DNA from: Prorocentrum cordatum | Taxonomy: Eukaryota > Sar > Dinophyceae > Prorocentrales > Prorocentraceae | Direction of reading: 5' to 3' | Assembly: GCA_963575745.1 (NCBI GenBank) | Contig: CAUYUJ010019257.1 | Span: 1 to 45,000, forward strand | Length of the DNA stretch: 45,000 bases | Notes under the pieces: model-generated | The model's database searches: none | Told to the model about the DNA's origin: nothing | The model's input: the letters and a program-made list of their open reading frames with translations, nothing else | Program-made: the position numbers and the translations under genes | In this document: positions 19,746 to 29,675 of the stretch, piece after piece | How the letters are laid out: each line of letters starts with the position of its first letter | Position numbering within the stretch: the first letter of the stretch is position 1

Positions 19746-21230
19746 TTCCAGAGTTTGGGTGTCAAGGGTAGGTTGTTAGGGTGTTCGGGTGAATAGGGTG
19801 TTCGGGTTAAGAGTGTTGTGGTAGGGTTAGAGAGGTAAGGTTAGTGTTACGCCTTTAGGGTTAGGGTGTTAGGGAATGAGTGTTCAGGTTCGTGTCTTAC
19901 GGTTCGGGTGTGCGGGTTAGGCTTGGGGCGTTAGGGTCCGTGTATTAGGGTATGGCTAGGGTTCGGTGGTTCGGTTAGGTGGCTAGGGTTAAGGTTAGGG
20001 TGTTCCGTTTGGGGTTCGGGTGTTCGGGTTGGTGTCTTACGCAGGGTTAGGGTTAGGGCTAGGGTGTAAGGGTTAGGGTGTAAAGGGTTAGGGTGTTAGG
20101 GTAAAGGGTATGCCGGGTTAGGGTGTTGGTGTAACGTGTTAGGGTTAGGGTGTTAGAGTCATGTTGTTTTTGTTTTGGGTGTTGGTGTTCGGTTTTACGG
20201 CTAGGGCTAGGGTTAGTGTTAGTGCGTTAGGGTTAGGGTTGGGGGGTTCGGATTAGGTCAGGATTAGGGTGTTCGGGTTTGGTTAGGGCGTTAGGGTCAG
20301 TGAGTTTGGGTTCCGCCGAGGGTTTGGGGGTCAGGCTTAGTGTGCTTGTTAGGGTTAGGGTGTCAGGGGTGGGGTGTTGGGGCTTGCAGGTGAGAATTAG
20401 GATTTGTATGTAAAGTTTGTTTGGGTCAGGGTGTGAGAGTTAGGATGATAAGGGTTACGGTGTTAGGGTTTAGGTGTTAGTGTCAGGATTAGGGTGTCAG
20501 GTTACGGCGTTCGGGATAGGGTTAGGGTTTGAGGGTTTGGGTTGGGGGTGGTGGTGTGAGAGTGTTAGGGCTAGGGGTTCGGGGCAAGGCTTAGGAGGTC
20601 AGGTTCTTCGGGTAAGGTGTTAGCGTTAGGGTGTGAGGGTTAGGGTGTCGGGGCTAGTGTGTGCGGACTAGGGTGGTGGGGCCCGTGTGTTAGTGTTCAG
20701 CTGTTAGTGTCGGGGTGAGGGTTCTAGGGTCAAGGTTGTATGGGTTCATGTGGCTGGGTTACGCCTTTGGGTTAGAGTGTTAGGGCCAGGGTGCTTGAGT
20801 TAGCATGCTAGGGTTAGTGTTGAGCGTTAGGGTTCGGTTGATCGGGTCAGGATGCAAGGGTTGGGAATTTAGGGTTGCGGGGGTTAGGGTGTTAAGGGTC
20901 AGGGTTTGGGCGTGAGGGTGTTGTGGTTCAGGGCGAGGATTACAGTGTCAGGGCCAGGGTGTCTGGATTAAGGTGTTAGGGTCAGGGTGTGCGCGTCTGG
21001 GCGTTCGGATTAGGGTGTTGGGGTCAGGGTGTTAGGGTCCCGGTGACAGGACTAAAGACTTCTGCTTTATCTTGTTACGGTTAGGGTGTTAGGATTCGCC
21101 AGTTTGTGTTATAAGGTGTTCGGGTTCGGCTGTTGGGGTTGGGGAGGCGGGGGTTCGGTTTATGGTCTTAGGGGTTTGGGTGGGGTGCTCGTCCATGTCC
21201 CGTCCGATGCGATTCCAAGAGCCCGGACTC
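19746..21230. repeat. Interstitial telomere-like degenerate TTAGGG/TTAGGGTG block
   Basis: About 1.5 kb in which GTTAGGGTTAGGGTG, GTTAGGGTGTTAGGG and variants (TTCGGG, TCAGGG, TTGGGG) recur on the + strand throughout. Regularity is highest at 20040-20140. Orientation does not switch. No open frame of length is present. It lies inside the 19187-23746 insert, between two GGAATCC-type arrays, so it is not a present chromosome end. Confidence 0.88.
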
Positions 21231-21234
21231 CAGA

Positions 21235-21335
21235 ATGCGGATGCGGGATGGGGAATCTGGAATCTGGAATCCAGAATCCAGAACTTGCAATTTGGAACCC
21301 GCAATCCTGAATCTGGAATCCAGACTCGTGGGCGT
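21235..21335. repeat. Degenerate GGAATCC patch
   Basis: GGAATCTGGAATCTGGAATC and GGAATCCAGA variants directly after the telomere-like block. Confidence 0.85.
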
Positions 21336-21341
21336 CGGGGA

Positions 21342-21381
21342 GAAATGCTAAACGCTTCGCCGACGAAGCGTTCGGCATTTC
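21342..21381. repeat. Hairpin, 18-bp arms (copy 1)
   Basis: GAAATGCTAAACGCTTCG, loop CCGA, CGAAGCGTTCGGCATTTC; two mismatched pairs. It is followed by CCGAGGGTTT. A relative lies at 23202-23241. Confidence 0.88.
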
Positions 21382-21384
21382 CCG

Positions 21385-22450
21385 AGGGTTTTTTGCGTGG
21401 TCTCTGGGGCCTTATAGGGATATCTTGGGGGCGCTTGAGGCTCTTTTGGGTTCTCTTTGCGGCGCCTGGGGGGCTTCTGGGGGGCCTCTGAGGTAATGTC
21501 GGAGCGGGAAGCTTGACATTTGGGATTGTAATGAGAACGCCGGCGGCGCATCACCGGCCGCTCCCTGGGAGTTTCACGCAGCTGGTCGGTAGTCTCTTGG
21601 AGGCAGTTTTGGAGCCTCTTTGGGGCTTTTTGGGCGCCGTTTTGAGGATTATTCGGGTCTCTGTTGGGCCTCTTGGGGGCTTCTTGCAGGGCTGCTGGCG
21701 GTCGCGGAGGTCTTTTTGGGGCGAAATCTGGAAGTGTAATCTCGAGTGCTGCCTCTCGGGTCTTTCTCGGGGCCGTCTTGGGCGCCTCTTGGGCTGTCTT
21801 GGGGCACTCTTGGGCCGTCTTGGGATCCTCTTCGGGGCCTCTCTGGCCATCTTGGGGCGATCTTGGGAGCCTCTTGGGCCGTCGTGGACGAGCTGAAGTT
21901 TGAAAAGTCCCACATGCTAAACATGTACGTTTCCCCAAGGGAACGTGGCGACTTTTGCTTCGGGCCTTCGTGGGACGCCCCTTGAAGCCCTCTTGGGGCG
22001 TCTTCGGAGCTTCGTGGACCATCTCGATGCCATATTGGGCGTCTTGGAGCGGCCCGTCGGCGACTGGGAGCCGTGTTGCACGGCTTTGGGGGCCGTCTTG
22101 GGGATCTTTGGGGTCGTCTGTGGGCTCTTGAAACCCGGAACTTGCCGGAACTTGCCGCAAGTTGCAGGAAGAGTGGAGCCCCCTGGGACCCTGGGAGGGA
22201 CTTCAGGGAGGTTTTTGACCAAGCCCAGGCGAATCCTGCCAGACATTTTGACAGACTGGTCTCGCACGGCCCACCCCGCAGGGCGGGAGCGGCCGGATTC
22301 CCGCTACTGGGCCGATGGCACACTCGTGGGGCTGCTGGGGCCGTCCCACGAGGCTTTGGGGCTCTCTTGCGGTGTCTTGGGGCTTCCGCGGGTCTCGTGG
22401 GCTCTCTTCGGATGATCTTGGGAAGGGCCTGGGGTGTTGGGCGCAGGGTC
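21385..22450 (+). repeat. Degenerate CTTGGG module, copy in the insert
   Basis: Same repeat as 5440-6068 and the same orientation. It shares the non-repetitive core (GAGCTGAAG ... hairpin ACGTTTCCCCAAGGGAACGT ... CGACTTTTGCTTCGGGCCTTC) at about 21890-21985, and a downstream TTGGGCGTCTTGGAGCGGCC / GTCGGCGACTGGGAG segment that aligns with 5920-5960. The open frames on both strands are repeat-derived. Confidence 0.75.
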
Positions 22451-23201
22451 CGAGTGCGCTGGGGACGCATCCAATCAGAGTTAACAAATCCTCTGCGTGA
22501 ATCCAAAAATCAGATTTGCCAAGGAATACTTTTTGCAAGCGGCGCTTGTTGTCAGCGTGAGGCGGCGCTCGTTTTCAGCGTGATCGTGCCCGCGTGGGAT
22601 AGTAGTATGAGGAGGAGGGGGAGGAGGAGGAGGAGGAGGCGGAGGAGGAGGAGGAGGAGGAGGAGGAGGAGGGGAGGAGGAGGAGGAGGAGGGGTACTCG
22701 AACGAGTGAGCTAGGCGCCGCTACCAGGTGGATCCGTTTCTCCTGCTTCATTCTCCCTCTCGTCTGCGCTCCTCCCCTTTTTTTCCGCTTCCCCCTCCAT
22801 TATTTCCCCGCTTGGGTAATGCTCAGCCAAATTGGCTACGGTGCGCCATGTTTGCTCCTCTCACTTCCATCTCCTCTCTTCTGACTTCGCTCATTCCCTA
22901 CCTTTCCCTCTCTATTCCTCAGTTCTTTGCTTGCTCTCTTCCTCTTTCCTTGATTGGTCAAGTTTGTGCTAAAACGGGTACGGCGCGCTCAGCAGTTATC
23001 CTGCTCTCTCTCTCTCTTCCTCATACTTCTCGCAGTCCCCCTCGCACTCTTTCCCGCGCTCTCAGGCTGTCTTAGGGCTCTCTTGGGCTGCACCGTGTTT
23101 TTCCTGGATGCTTAATGGACTGTCTTGGGGGAATCTTGGGCAGGCTCTGGAGTGACCAGCGCAGGGACCGAGGGCGCCAGAGACGTGTCCGAAACCGGAG
23201 T
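22451..23201. other. Unassigned sequence with GGA tract and C/T-rich stretch
   Basis: 22610-22695 is (GGA)n. 22735-23050 is pyrimidine-rich without a clear repeat. 23060-23150 is a short CTTGGG patch. No gene is recognised. This lies inside the insert in intron 1. Confidence 0.55.
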
Positions 23202-23241
23202 GAAATGCCAAACGCTTCGTTTCCGAACTGTTTAGCATTTC
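23202..23241. repeat. Hairpin, 18-bp arms (copy 2)
   Basis: GAAATGCCAAACGCTTCG, loop TTTC, CGAACTGTTTAGCATTTC; followed by ACGAGGGTTT. It shares stem ends and 3' flank with 21342-21381 but has different mismatches. Confidence 0.85.
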
Positions 23242-23374
23242 ACGAGGGTTTCCAAGTGGTCTGTGGCCATGGCGAGAATTTGGTGGGCGGTGTCTGAAGG
23301 CGCTGGGGCGACGCTCGGTTGATATGCCAGGGGTGGCGCTGGGAAGCTCTTGGGGCGATGTTTGGGAGTCTTGG

Positions 23375-23746
23375 ATTCTGGGAGTCCGGGGGTCCGGACT
23401 TTGGGAGTCCAGGGATCCGGGAATCCGGGAATCCGGAATCCGGAATCCGGAATCCGGGAACTTGGCTTCCGGGAATCCGGAATCTGGGAAACAGGACGGA
23501 TTTGGATGCCGGGAATCTGGGAATCAGGACTTTGGAACCCGGAATCCGGGAATCCGGAGATCCAGAATCTGGCATCCGGAATCCGGAATCTGGGAAACCG
23601 GGAATCCGGCATCCGGTATCCGGAATCCGGAATCCGGGAAACCGGATTCTGGAATCCAGAATCCGGGAATCCGGAATCCAGAATCCGGGAATCCGGGAAT
23701 CCGGAATCCGGAATCCGGAATCCGGGAATCCGGAATCACGTTAGAG
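23375..23746. repeat. (GGAATCC)n array, right
   Basis: GGAATCCGGAATCCGGGAATC type repeats, same orientation as the left array, ending in the right terminal inverted repeat. Confidence 0.9.
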
Positions 23747-23766
23747 CCTGTTTTTTTGTTAATCCT

Positions 23767-25870
23767 CTAGGGCGCTGGGGATGCGGGGGCAAGAGGGGGG
23801 GGGGCAGGTGGTGTGCGTCGCGACGCGGAATAAAATGCTCGGGGCGGAGGGGGCTGTGGGCGGGGCTCCGACGGGGGCGCTGGGGATGCAGCAGGGAAAG
23901 GAAGGGGTGCGTCGCGACACGGAATGAAGCTTGTCGTGGCGGAGGGGGCACGGGGCTGGGCTCCAACTGAAGCGCTGTGGAACTGGGAAGAAGGGGGGCG
24001 GAGGAGTTGGTGCGTACCGCGACGCGGAATATAAAGTAGGTCGGCGCCGAGAGGGGGCCACTGGGCGGGGCCTCGGGCAGAGGGCCACGGGGGCCGGGGG
24101 CCCCGCACTTTCAGGGGCGCTGTGGGGACCAAGCGGGGGGGGGGAAGGGGGTGAAACGGTGGTGTGTCGTCGCGACGCGGAAAATAAAAATGCACGGGGC
24201 GGAGGGCGAGGGGGCGGGGGACCCACTGGGAATGCTGTGGAATAGCAGGGAGGGTTGGAGGGGCCACGGGGCGGGGGGCCCACTGGGGCGCTGGGGATGC
24301 GGGGGGAAGAGGGGGGGCAGGTGGTGTGCGTCGCAACGTGGAATAAACTGCACGGGGCGGAGGGGCTGTGGGCGCGTGCGTCGCGACGCGTAACAAAATG
24401 CTCGGGCCGGAGGGGGCTGTGGGCGGGGCTCCCGCGGGGGAGGAAGGGGGTGGGTGTGCGTCGCGACGCGGAATAAAATGGTCGGAGCGGAGGGGGCTCG
24501 GGGCGGGGGCCCCACTGGGGCGCTGGGGATGCGGGGGAAAGAGAGGGGGCGGGCAGGTGGTGTGCGTCGCGGCAGGTGGTGTGCGTCGCGGCAGGTGGTG
24601 TGCGTCGCGAAAAAAACGCGGAATAAAAGTGGTCTGGCGGAGGGGGGTGGTGTGCGTTCCGCGACCCGGAATGAAATTGGTCGGGGCGGAAGAGAGCGGG
24701 TGGTGAGGAAAGGGGGCCCGGGGCGGGGGTTCCCACTGTGGCGAGTCGGGGGGGCCGGGGAAAGAGGGGGGCAGGTGGTGTGCGTCGCGACGGTGAATAA
24801 GATGGTCGGGGCGGAGGGGTTGTGGGCGGGGCTCCGACGGGGGCGCTGGGGATGCAGCAGGGAAAGGGAGGGGGGTGCGTCGCGAAACGGAATGAAGTTG
24901 TCGTGGCGGAGGGGGCACGGGGCGGGGCTCCTACTGAAGCGCTGGGGACCTGGGGGAGGGGTTCGGAGATGGTGTGCGTCGCGACGCGGAATAAAGTGGT
25001 CGGCGCGGAGGGGTCATTGGGCGGGGCTCGGGGCAGAGGGCCACGGGGCGGGGGTTCCACTGGGGCGCTGGGGACGCGAGGGGGTGAGGGGGCGAGGTGG
25101 TGTGCGTCGCGACGCGGAATAAAATGGTCGGGGCGGAGGGCCACGGGGCGGGGGTCCCACTGGGGCGCTGGTATTAAATCCAGGGGGGGTGGTGGGGGTC
25201 GGGGAGGTGGTTAGTGCGGAGGAGAAGGTGTGTGCGTCGCGACGCGGGACAATAGAAACTGGTCGGGGTGCCCCGTAGGGGGTGGTGGTGCGAGACCGAC
25301 GCGGAATAAAGTGTGTCGGGCCGGAAGAGAGAGGGGGCTGTGGCGGGGCTCCGACTGGGGCGCCTGGGGATAGCAGCCAGGGAAAAAGGGGAGGTGGCGT
25401 CGCACACCCCCCCGAAGTTGTCGTGCGGAGGGGCAGCCGGTTGCTGGGCTGGGAAGAGGGGGCGGAGGAGGTGGTGCGTCGCGACGGCGGAAGTCAAAGA
25501 GTTGGGTCGTCGCGGAGGGGGCATTGGGCGGGGCTCCGTGGCCCTAGTCTATAGAGGGCCACGGGGCGGGGGTTTTTACCACTGGGGGGGGGTGGAACGG
25601 AAAGCGGGGGGGGGGGGAGGGAGGGGGGGAGGTGGTTGTGCGGTCGCGAACGCGGAATACCAATGCTCGGGCTGAGGGCACCGTGGGCGGGGATCCCACT
25701 GGGCGCTGGGGATGCCAGGGGGGTGGAGGTGCCACCGGAGGGCGGGGTCCCAAAAAAACTTGGGGCCGCTGGGGAATTCTTGCGGGGGGAAGAGGGGGGG
25801 CAGGAGGTGAGTGTGCGTCGCGACGCGGAATAAAGTGGTCGGAGCTCCAGACACCTTTTGCAAGAGGATA
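23767..25870. repeat. GCGTCGCGACGC minisatellite, block 2 (intron 1)
   Basis: About 19 more units of the family at 17340-19186, including the same subtypes (GGGCGGGGCTCCGACGGGGG + GCAGCAGGGAAAGG + GACACGGAATGAAG; near 23860 and 24825). The last unit, GTCGGAGCTCCAGACACC + TTTTGCAAGAGGATAC, is a close relative of the unit at 17916-17947. Units near 25200-25800 are more decayed. Confidence 0.9.
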
Positions 25871-25892
25871 CATATCCACTGCTCCCTGGCCA

Positions 25893-25987
25893 GGCCCATC
25901 CTGAACCCAGCAGCTGTGAAGACGACGCCCTCCTGGCCAAGCCAGGAGGGCGTGGCACATACACCGCTGCTGGGTTCAGGATGGGCC
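25893..25987. repeat. 95-bp two-stage hairpin with perfect 22-bp and 13-bp stems
   Basis: The outer arms 25893-25914 and 25966-25987 are exact inverted copies (GGCCCATCCTGAACCCAGCA...). Inside, ACGCCCTCCTGGC and GCCAGGAGGGCGT form a second perfect stem around CAA. It sits directly after the last minisatellite unit. Confidence 0.93.
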
Positions 25988-25989
25988 GA

Positions 25990-26216
25990 CCCAGAAGGAC
26001 GTCGACGACGACATCGACGACGACCACGACGACAGAGACAACGATGAGTTGATGATCCTGCCACAGGCTCGGGACATGGGGCGGGCGGTGAAGGGAGGAG
26101 AAGGATGAGCATGAGTATGAGGATGCTGATGAGGATGAGGATGAGGGTGATGATGCTGCTGTTGTTGTTGATGATAATGACGATGATGACGATGCTGATG
26201 CTGATGCTGCTGATGA

Positions 26217-26250
<34 letters not shown>

Positions 26251-26395
26251 GGTGGTGGTGATGATGAATGATGATGAGATGATGATATGATGAAGATGAT
26301 GATGATGATTGTGCTGATGATGTTATGTTGAGATGATGATGATGATGATGATGATGATTATGATGATGATGATGATGATGATGAATGATGGGAAA
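25990..26395. repeat. GAC then GAT/GGT trinucleotide tract
   Basis: GACGACGAC to 26040, a short mixed gap, then GATGATGAT with GCTGAT and GGTGGT interruptions from 26105. The poly-Met, Asp and Val frames are repeat-derived. Confidence 0.95.
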
Positions 26396-26619
26396 ATGAT
26401 GGGAGGAGGAGAGAGAGCGCGCGATACCCCTCGTAAGTTCTCCTCCTCCTGCTGCCGGCGCCTTCTGCTACCCTTCTTAGGTTTCTCTTCTATCTTCCTT
26501 TCTTCTTCTTGGGCTTCTTTTGTTGCTTCCTTCCTTTTCCCACGTAGGATTTCTTCTTAGTCCCGGGCCGCTATACTCGTAGACCATCCCCGAACGCGCG
26601 CAGGGCCTCACCGTGGGCC
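26396..26619. other. Unassigned, partly C/T-rich
   Basis: CTCCTCCTGCTGCCGGCG and TTCTTCTTGGGCTTCTTTTG runs; no gene is recognised. Confidence 0.5.
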
Positions 26620-26632
26620 GCGATCGTCATCC

Positions 26633-26696
<64 letters not shown>

Positions 26697-26707
26697 GGTC
26701 GTCGTCG

Positions 26708-26746
<39 letters not shown>

Positions 26747-26905
26747 TCGTCCTGATCGTCGTCCTGATCGTCGGCGTCGTCGTTGTCGTCGTCGTCGTCG
26801 TCGTCGTCGGCGTCGTCGTCGTCGTCGTCCTCGTCGTCGTCGTCGTCCTGATCGCCGTCCTCGTCGTCGTCCTCGTCGACGTCCTCGTTGTCCTCGTCGT
26901 TCCAA
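26620..26905. repeat. (GTC)n array
   Basis: Nearly pure GTCGTCGTC with GTCCTCGTC variants on the + strand (GAC on the minus strand, giving a poly-Asp frame). Confidence 0.96.
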
Positions 26906-27417
26906 GTCGCGAAAGGCTCGGAGCAGCGACTGCTCCGGTATGGCCTCGGCACTGGGCCCAGCGAGCAGCGGCAGGCCACTGGGGCTGGCGGCAGCGGCGA
27001 TGATGGGGCGCGCAGGGGATCCCGTGGCGGTGCGTTGTGCGCCTTGGCGTTGGCCCCCCAAAGTCCAGCGAAGCCTGCTCGAGTTGGCACGAAGTGGAGG
27101 GGAAAGGGGAAGGGGAAGGACTCAGAGGCTCCCGAATCTCCCAATCACAGGTTTAGGCCCTCCTGCTGGAGGTTGGATCTCTTGTACAGACAAAGTCTAT
27201 TGTAAGGATGATTTGCTTGGTCAAGGTTACCTTTCCACCTTTCCATCCTTGCCTCTTCGGAGTATCCTGAGTCATAGATCCTAGAGTGGTTGGCCCGATA
27301 CCGCTCCAATTGTTTCCTCTTGGACGTTCGCGGGTCCAGCACCCTTGCCTAGTACTTCGCTGTATATTCTGGCTGCAGAGGGGAGGGCGGGTTAGGAATG
27401 CCCCGCCTCCTGGCGAG
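26906..27417 (+). other. Intron 1, distal unassigned part
   Basis: About 510 bases without tandem structure. 26930-27030 is GC-rich with GCAGCGGCAGG-like sequence and could hide a short exon, but I see no family motif. It ends CCGCCTCCTGGCGAG|GAC at exon B. Confidence 0.45.
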
Positions 27418-27513
27418 GACTCCAAGGAGGGGCTGGCGCAGGACAAGGAATTCTTGGCCGAGCTGCAAAAGAGCTGCGGCAGCAAAGGAAAGGAGTGGGA
27501 GGATCGCGTCAAG
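27418..27513 (+). CDS. Exon B, coiled-coil family protein (partial gene)
   Basis: 96 nt, phase 0, acceptor CTGGCGAG|GAC, donor GTCAAG|GCTCCC (GC type). The 32 residues include GLAQDKEFLAELQKSC and KEWEDRVK. These match the family segment ...ALAEDKKFLADLEK.C..K..EWEERVK and follow exon A directly (..NDIE|DSKE..). It stands out from its surroundings: about 500 bases of non-repeat upstream and a (TCC)n tract that begins within a few bases of the donor. This is the exon match of which I am most certain. Confidence 0.78.
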
Positions 27514-28245
27514 GCTCCCTCCTCCTCCTCCGTGTCCTCTTCCTCCTCTTCCTCCTCCTCCTTCTCTGAGTCGTTTTCCTCCAATTCCCTCCTCGTCTTC
27601 TCCCCTCCTCCTCCTTCTCCTGTTCCTCCCCCTCCTCCTCCTCCTCCTCCTCCTCCTCCTCCTCCTCCTCCTCCTCCTTGTCCCTCTACCTCCTGCTCCC
27701 TCCTCCTCCTCCTCCTCCTCCTCCTCCTCCTCCTCCTCCTCCTCCTCCCTCCACCTCCTGCTCCTCTCCCTCCGCCTCCTCCTTCCTCCTCCTCCTCCTC
27801 CTCCTCCTCCTCCCTCCTCCTCCTCCCCTCTCCCCACCCCCTCGCCCCCTCCTCCGCCTCAATCCTCCTCTCCTCCTCCTCCTCCCTCCCTCCTCCTCCT
27901 CCTTCCTTCCACCTCCACCTTCTCCTCCTCCTCCTCCCCCTCTCTCCCCTTAGCCTCCTACCTCCTCCTCCTCCTCCTCCTCCTCGCTTCCTCCTCCTCC
28001 TCCCTCCTCCTCCTCCACCTCCTCCTCCTCCTTCCCCTCCTCCTCCTCCCCCTTGTCCTCCTCCTCCCTCGCTCCCTCCTCCTCCTCCTCCTCCTCCTCC
28101 TCCTCCTCCTCCTCCTCCTCCTCCTCCACTCCTCCTCCTCCTCCTCCTCCTCCCCCTCCTGCCCTCCCCCTCCTCCTCCACCCTGCCTCCACTCCTCCTA
28201 ACCTCCTCCTCCTCCTCCTCCTCCTCCTCCCACTCCTCGCAGCCT
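27514..28245. repeat. (TCC)n polypyrimidine tract filling intron 2
   Basis: About 730 bases almost purely C and T on the coding strand, beginning at the exon B donor. It gives poly-Pro, Leu and Ser frames on + and poly-Glu, Gly and Arg on minus; none is a gene. Confidence 0.96.
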
Positions 28246-28518
28246 TCAACGCCGTACCCTATTCGGCGGGAGTCGGCCCCTTTGCGCACGACTGGCGCTA
28301 ATCTCGTCTCGTTCTACACCTTTCCCTTCCCCCTCCTTCCGAGACAATGGCACGGCAGGGACTGTGTCTGGTGTTATGCGTTATGCGCTTTCATGCATCT
28401 GCGTAGATGACGGCCCTCGGGGACCAACTTTGTCCACCATTGACAGCGAAAATATCACTCGCGTCACGCTTTGTGTAGAGCGTTGTGTGGTGGAGTGCTG
28501 TAGCGTCCTTGCCGCCAG
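28246..28518 (+). other. Intron 2, distal part
   Basis: Non-repetitive, with no recognised feature, ending CTTGCCGCCAG|GTG at exon C. Confidence 0.55.
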
Positions 28519-28578
28519 GTGCGCCAGGAGGAGACGGTGGCGCTGGCCGAGACGATCAAGATTTTGAACGACGACGAT
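28519..28578 (+). CDS. Exon C, coiled-coil family protein (partial gene)
   Basis: 60 nt, phase 0, acceptor GCCGCCAG|GTG, donor GACGAT|GAGGGG (GA type). The 20 residues include EETVALAETIKILNDDD. The family motif is EEL.ALA.TIK.LNDDD, and the triple Asp is the usual last element before ALELFKKTLP, which is what exon D supplies. The open frame around it is short (about 67 codons in total), so it is visible only by family resemblance. Confidence 0.75.
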
Positions 28579-28871
28579 GAGGGGAGGGGCATAGCATTTG
28601 AGGATAGTATTGACAGTGCCGGGCAATTTAGTATCTCCCGCATGCATGTCGTTGTGTGAGGCGACCGATCCACGATCGATTACGTAAACAGCAGCTTTGG
28701 GCTGTCATGTGTCATGCTGTCTCTGGTTGTCGTGTATTGTTTCTCGTGGTACTATCGTCTTCCCATCGAGAGCGCGCAATGTAGGGCAAATCATGGAGCT
28801 TTTCTCAGAAGTCATACACACATGTGACCATGGCCCATCGCCCGTTTGATCGCCGCCAAACAGAGTAGGAG
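28579..28871 (+). other. Intron 3, proximal part
   Basis: Non-repetitive, about 290 bases; no feature recognised. Confidence 0.5.
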
Positions 28872-29028
28872 GAGGAGCAACTTGAGGAGGAGGAGGAGGT
28901 CGATGCTCATGTTATTGATGCTGTTGTTGTGATGATGCTGCTGCTGCTGATGATGATTCTGATGACATCTGATGACGCTGACGATGATCATGCCGCTGCT
29001 ACTGCCGATGATGATGATGCTGCTGATT

Positions 29029-29082
<54 letters not shown>

Positions 29083-29292
29083 CTGATGATGCTGATGATG
29101 ATGATGATGATGATGATGCTGGTGACGACGATGCTGCTGCTTCTGATGATGATGCTGCTGATGATGATGGTGGTGATGATGATGACGATGCTGATGGTGG
29201 CGCTGATGATTCTGATGACGATGATGAGACGATGACTGATGATATGCTGCTGCTTCTGATGATGATGATGCATGATCTGATGCTGATGATGG

Positions 29293-29348
<56 letters not shown>

Positions 29349-29640
29349 CTGATGATGCTGATGATGATGATGATGATGATGATGCTGGTGACGACGATGC
29401 TGCTGCTTCTGATGATGATGCTGCTGATGATGATGGTGGTGATGATGATGACGACGGAGGTGGCGATGAAACTTCTGATGACGATGAAGACGATACTGAT
29501 GATACTGATGGTGATGATGATGATCATGCTGATGCTGATGACGGTGATGCTGCTGATGGCGATGATGCTGATGCTGATAATGATGCTGATGATGATGACG
29601 ATGATGCTGCTGATGATGCTGATTACGCTGATGATGATGC

Positions 29641-29675
<35 letters not shown>

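Larger units (their letters stand above)
19187..23746. mobile_element. 4.56-kb insert with terminal inverted repeats, splitting the minisatellite
   Basis: The left end CTCTAACGTGAATCCGG (19187-19203) and the right end CCGGAATCACGTTAGAG (23730-23746) are inverted copies with one mismatch in 17. The sequence on both sides is the same minisatellite, interrupted in mid-unit: GGGGATCCCTCT on the left; after a short CCTGTTTTTTTGTTA stretch, ATCCTCTAGGGCGCTGGGG on the right. The repeated ATCC(C)TCT may be a target duplication. Inside are GGAATCC arrays at both ends, a telomere-like block and a CTTGGG module. No transposase or other gene is visible, so it would be a non-autonomous element or a composite insertion. 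Confidence 0.6.

Noticed and set aside
19746-21230. A true telomere
   Set aside because: Unique and repeat DNA continues on both sides, and units are heavily degenerate with no orientation towards an end.
26930-27060. GC-rich stretch as a further exon in intron 1
   Set aside because: No family motif, and exons A and B already join without a missing residue.
27153-28410. Glu/Gly-rich 378-codon (minus) and Pro/Ser/Leu-rich 374-codon (+) frames
   Set aside because: Products of the (TCC)n tract. Only the 96-nt exon B part of the + frame carries family similarity.
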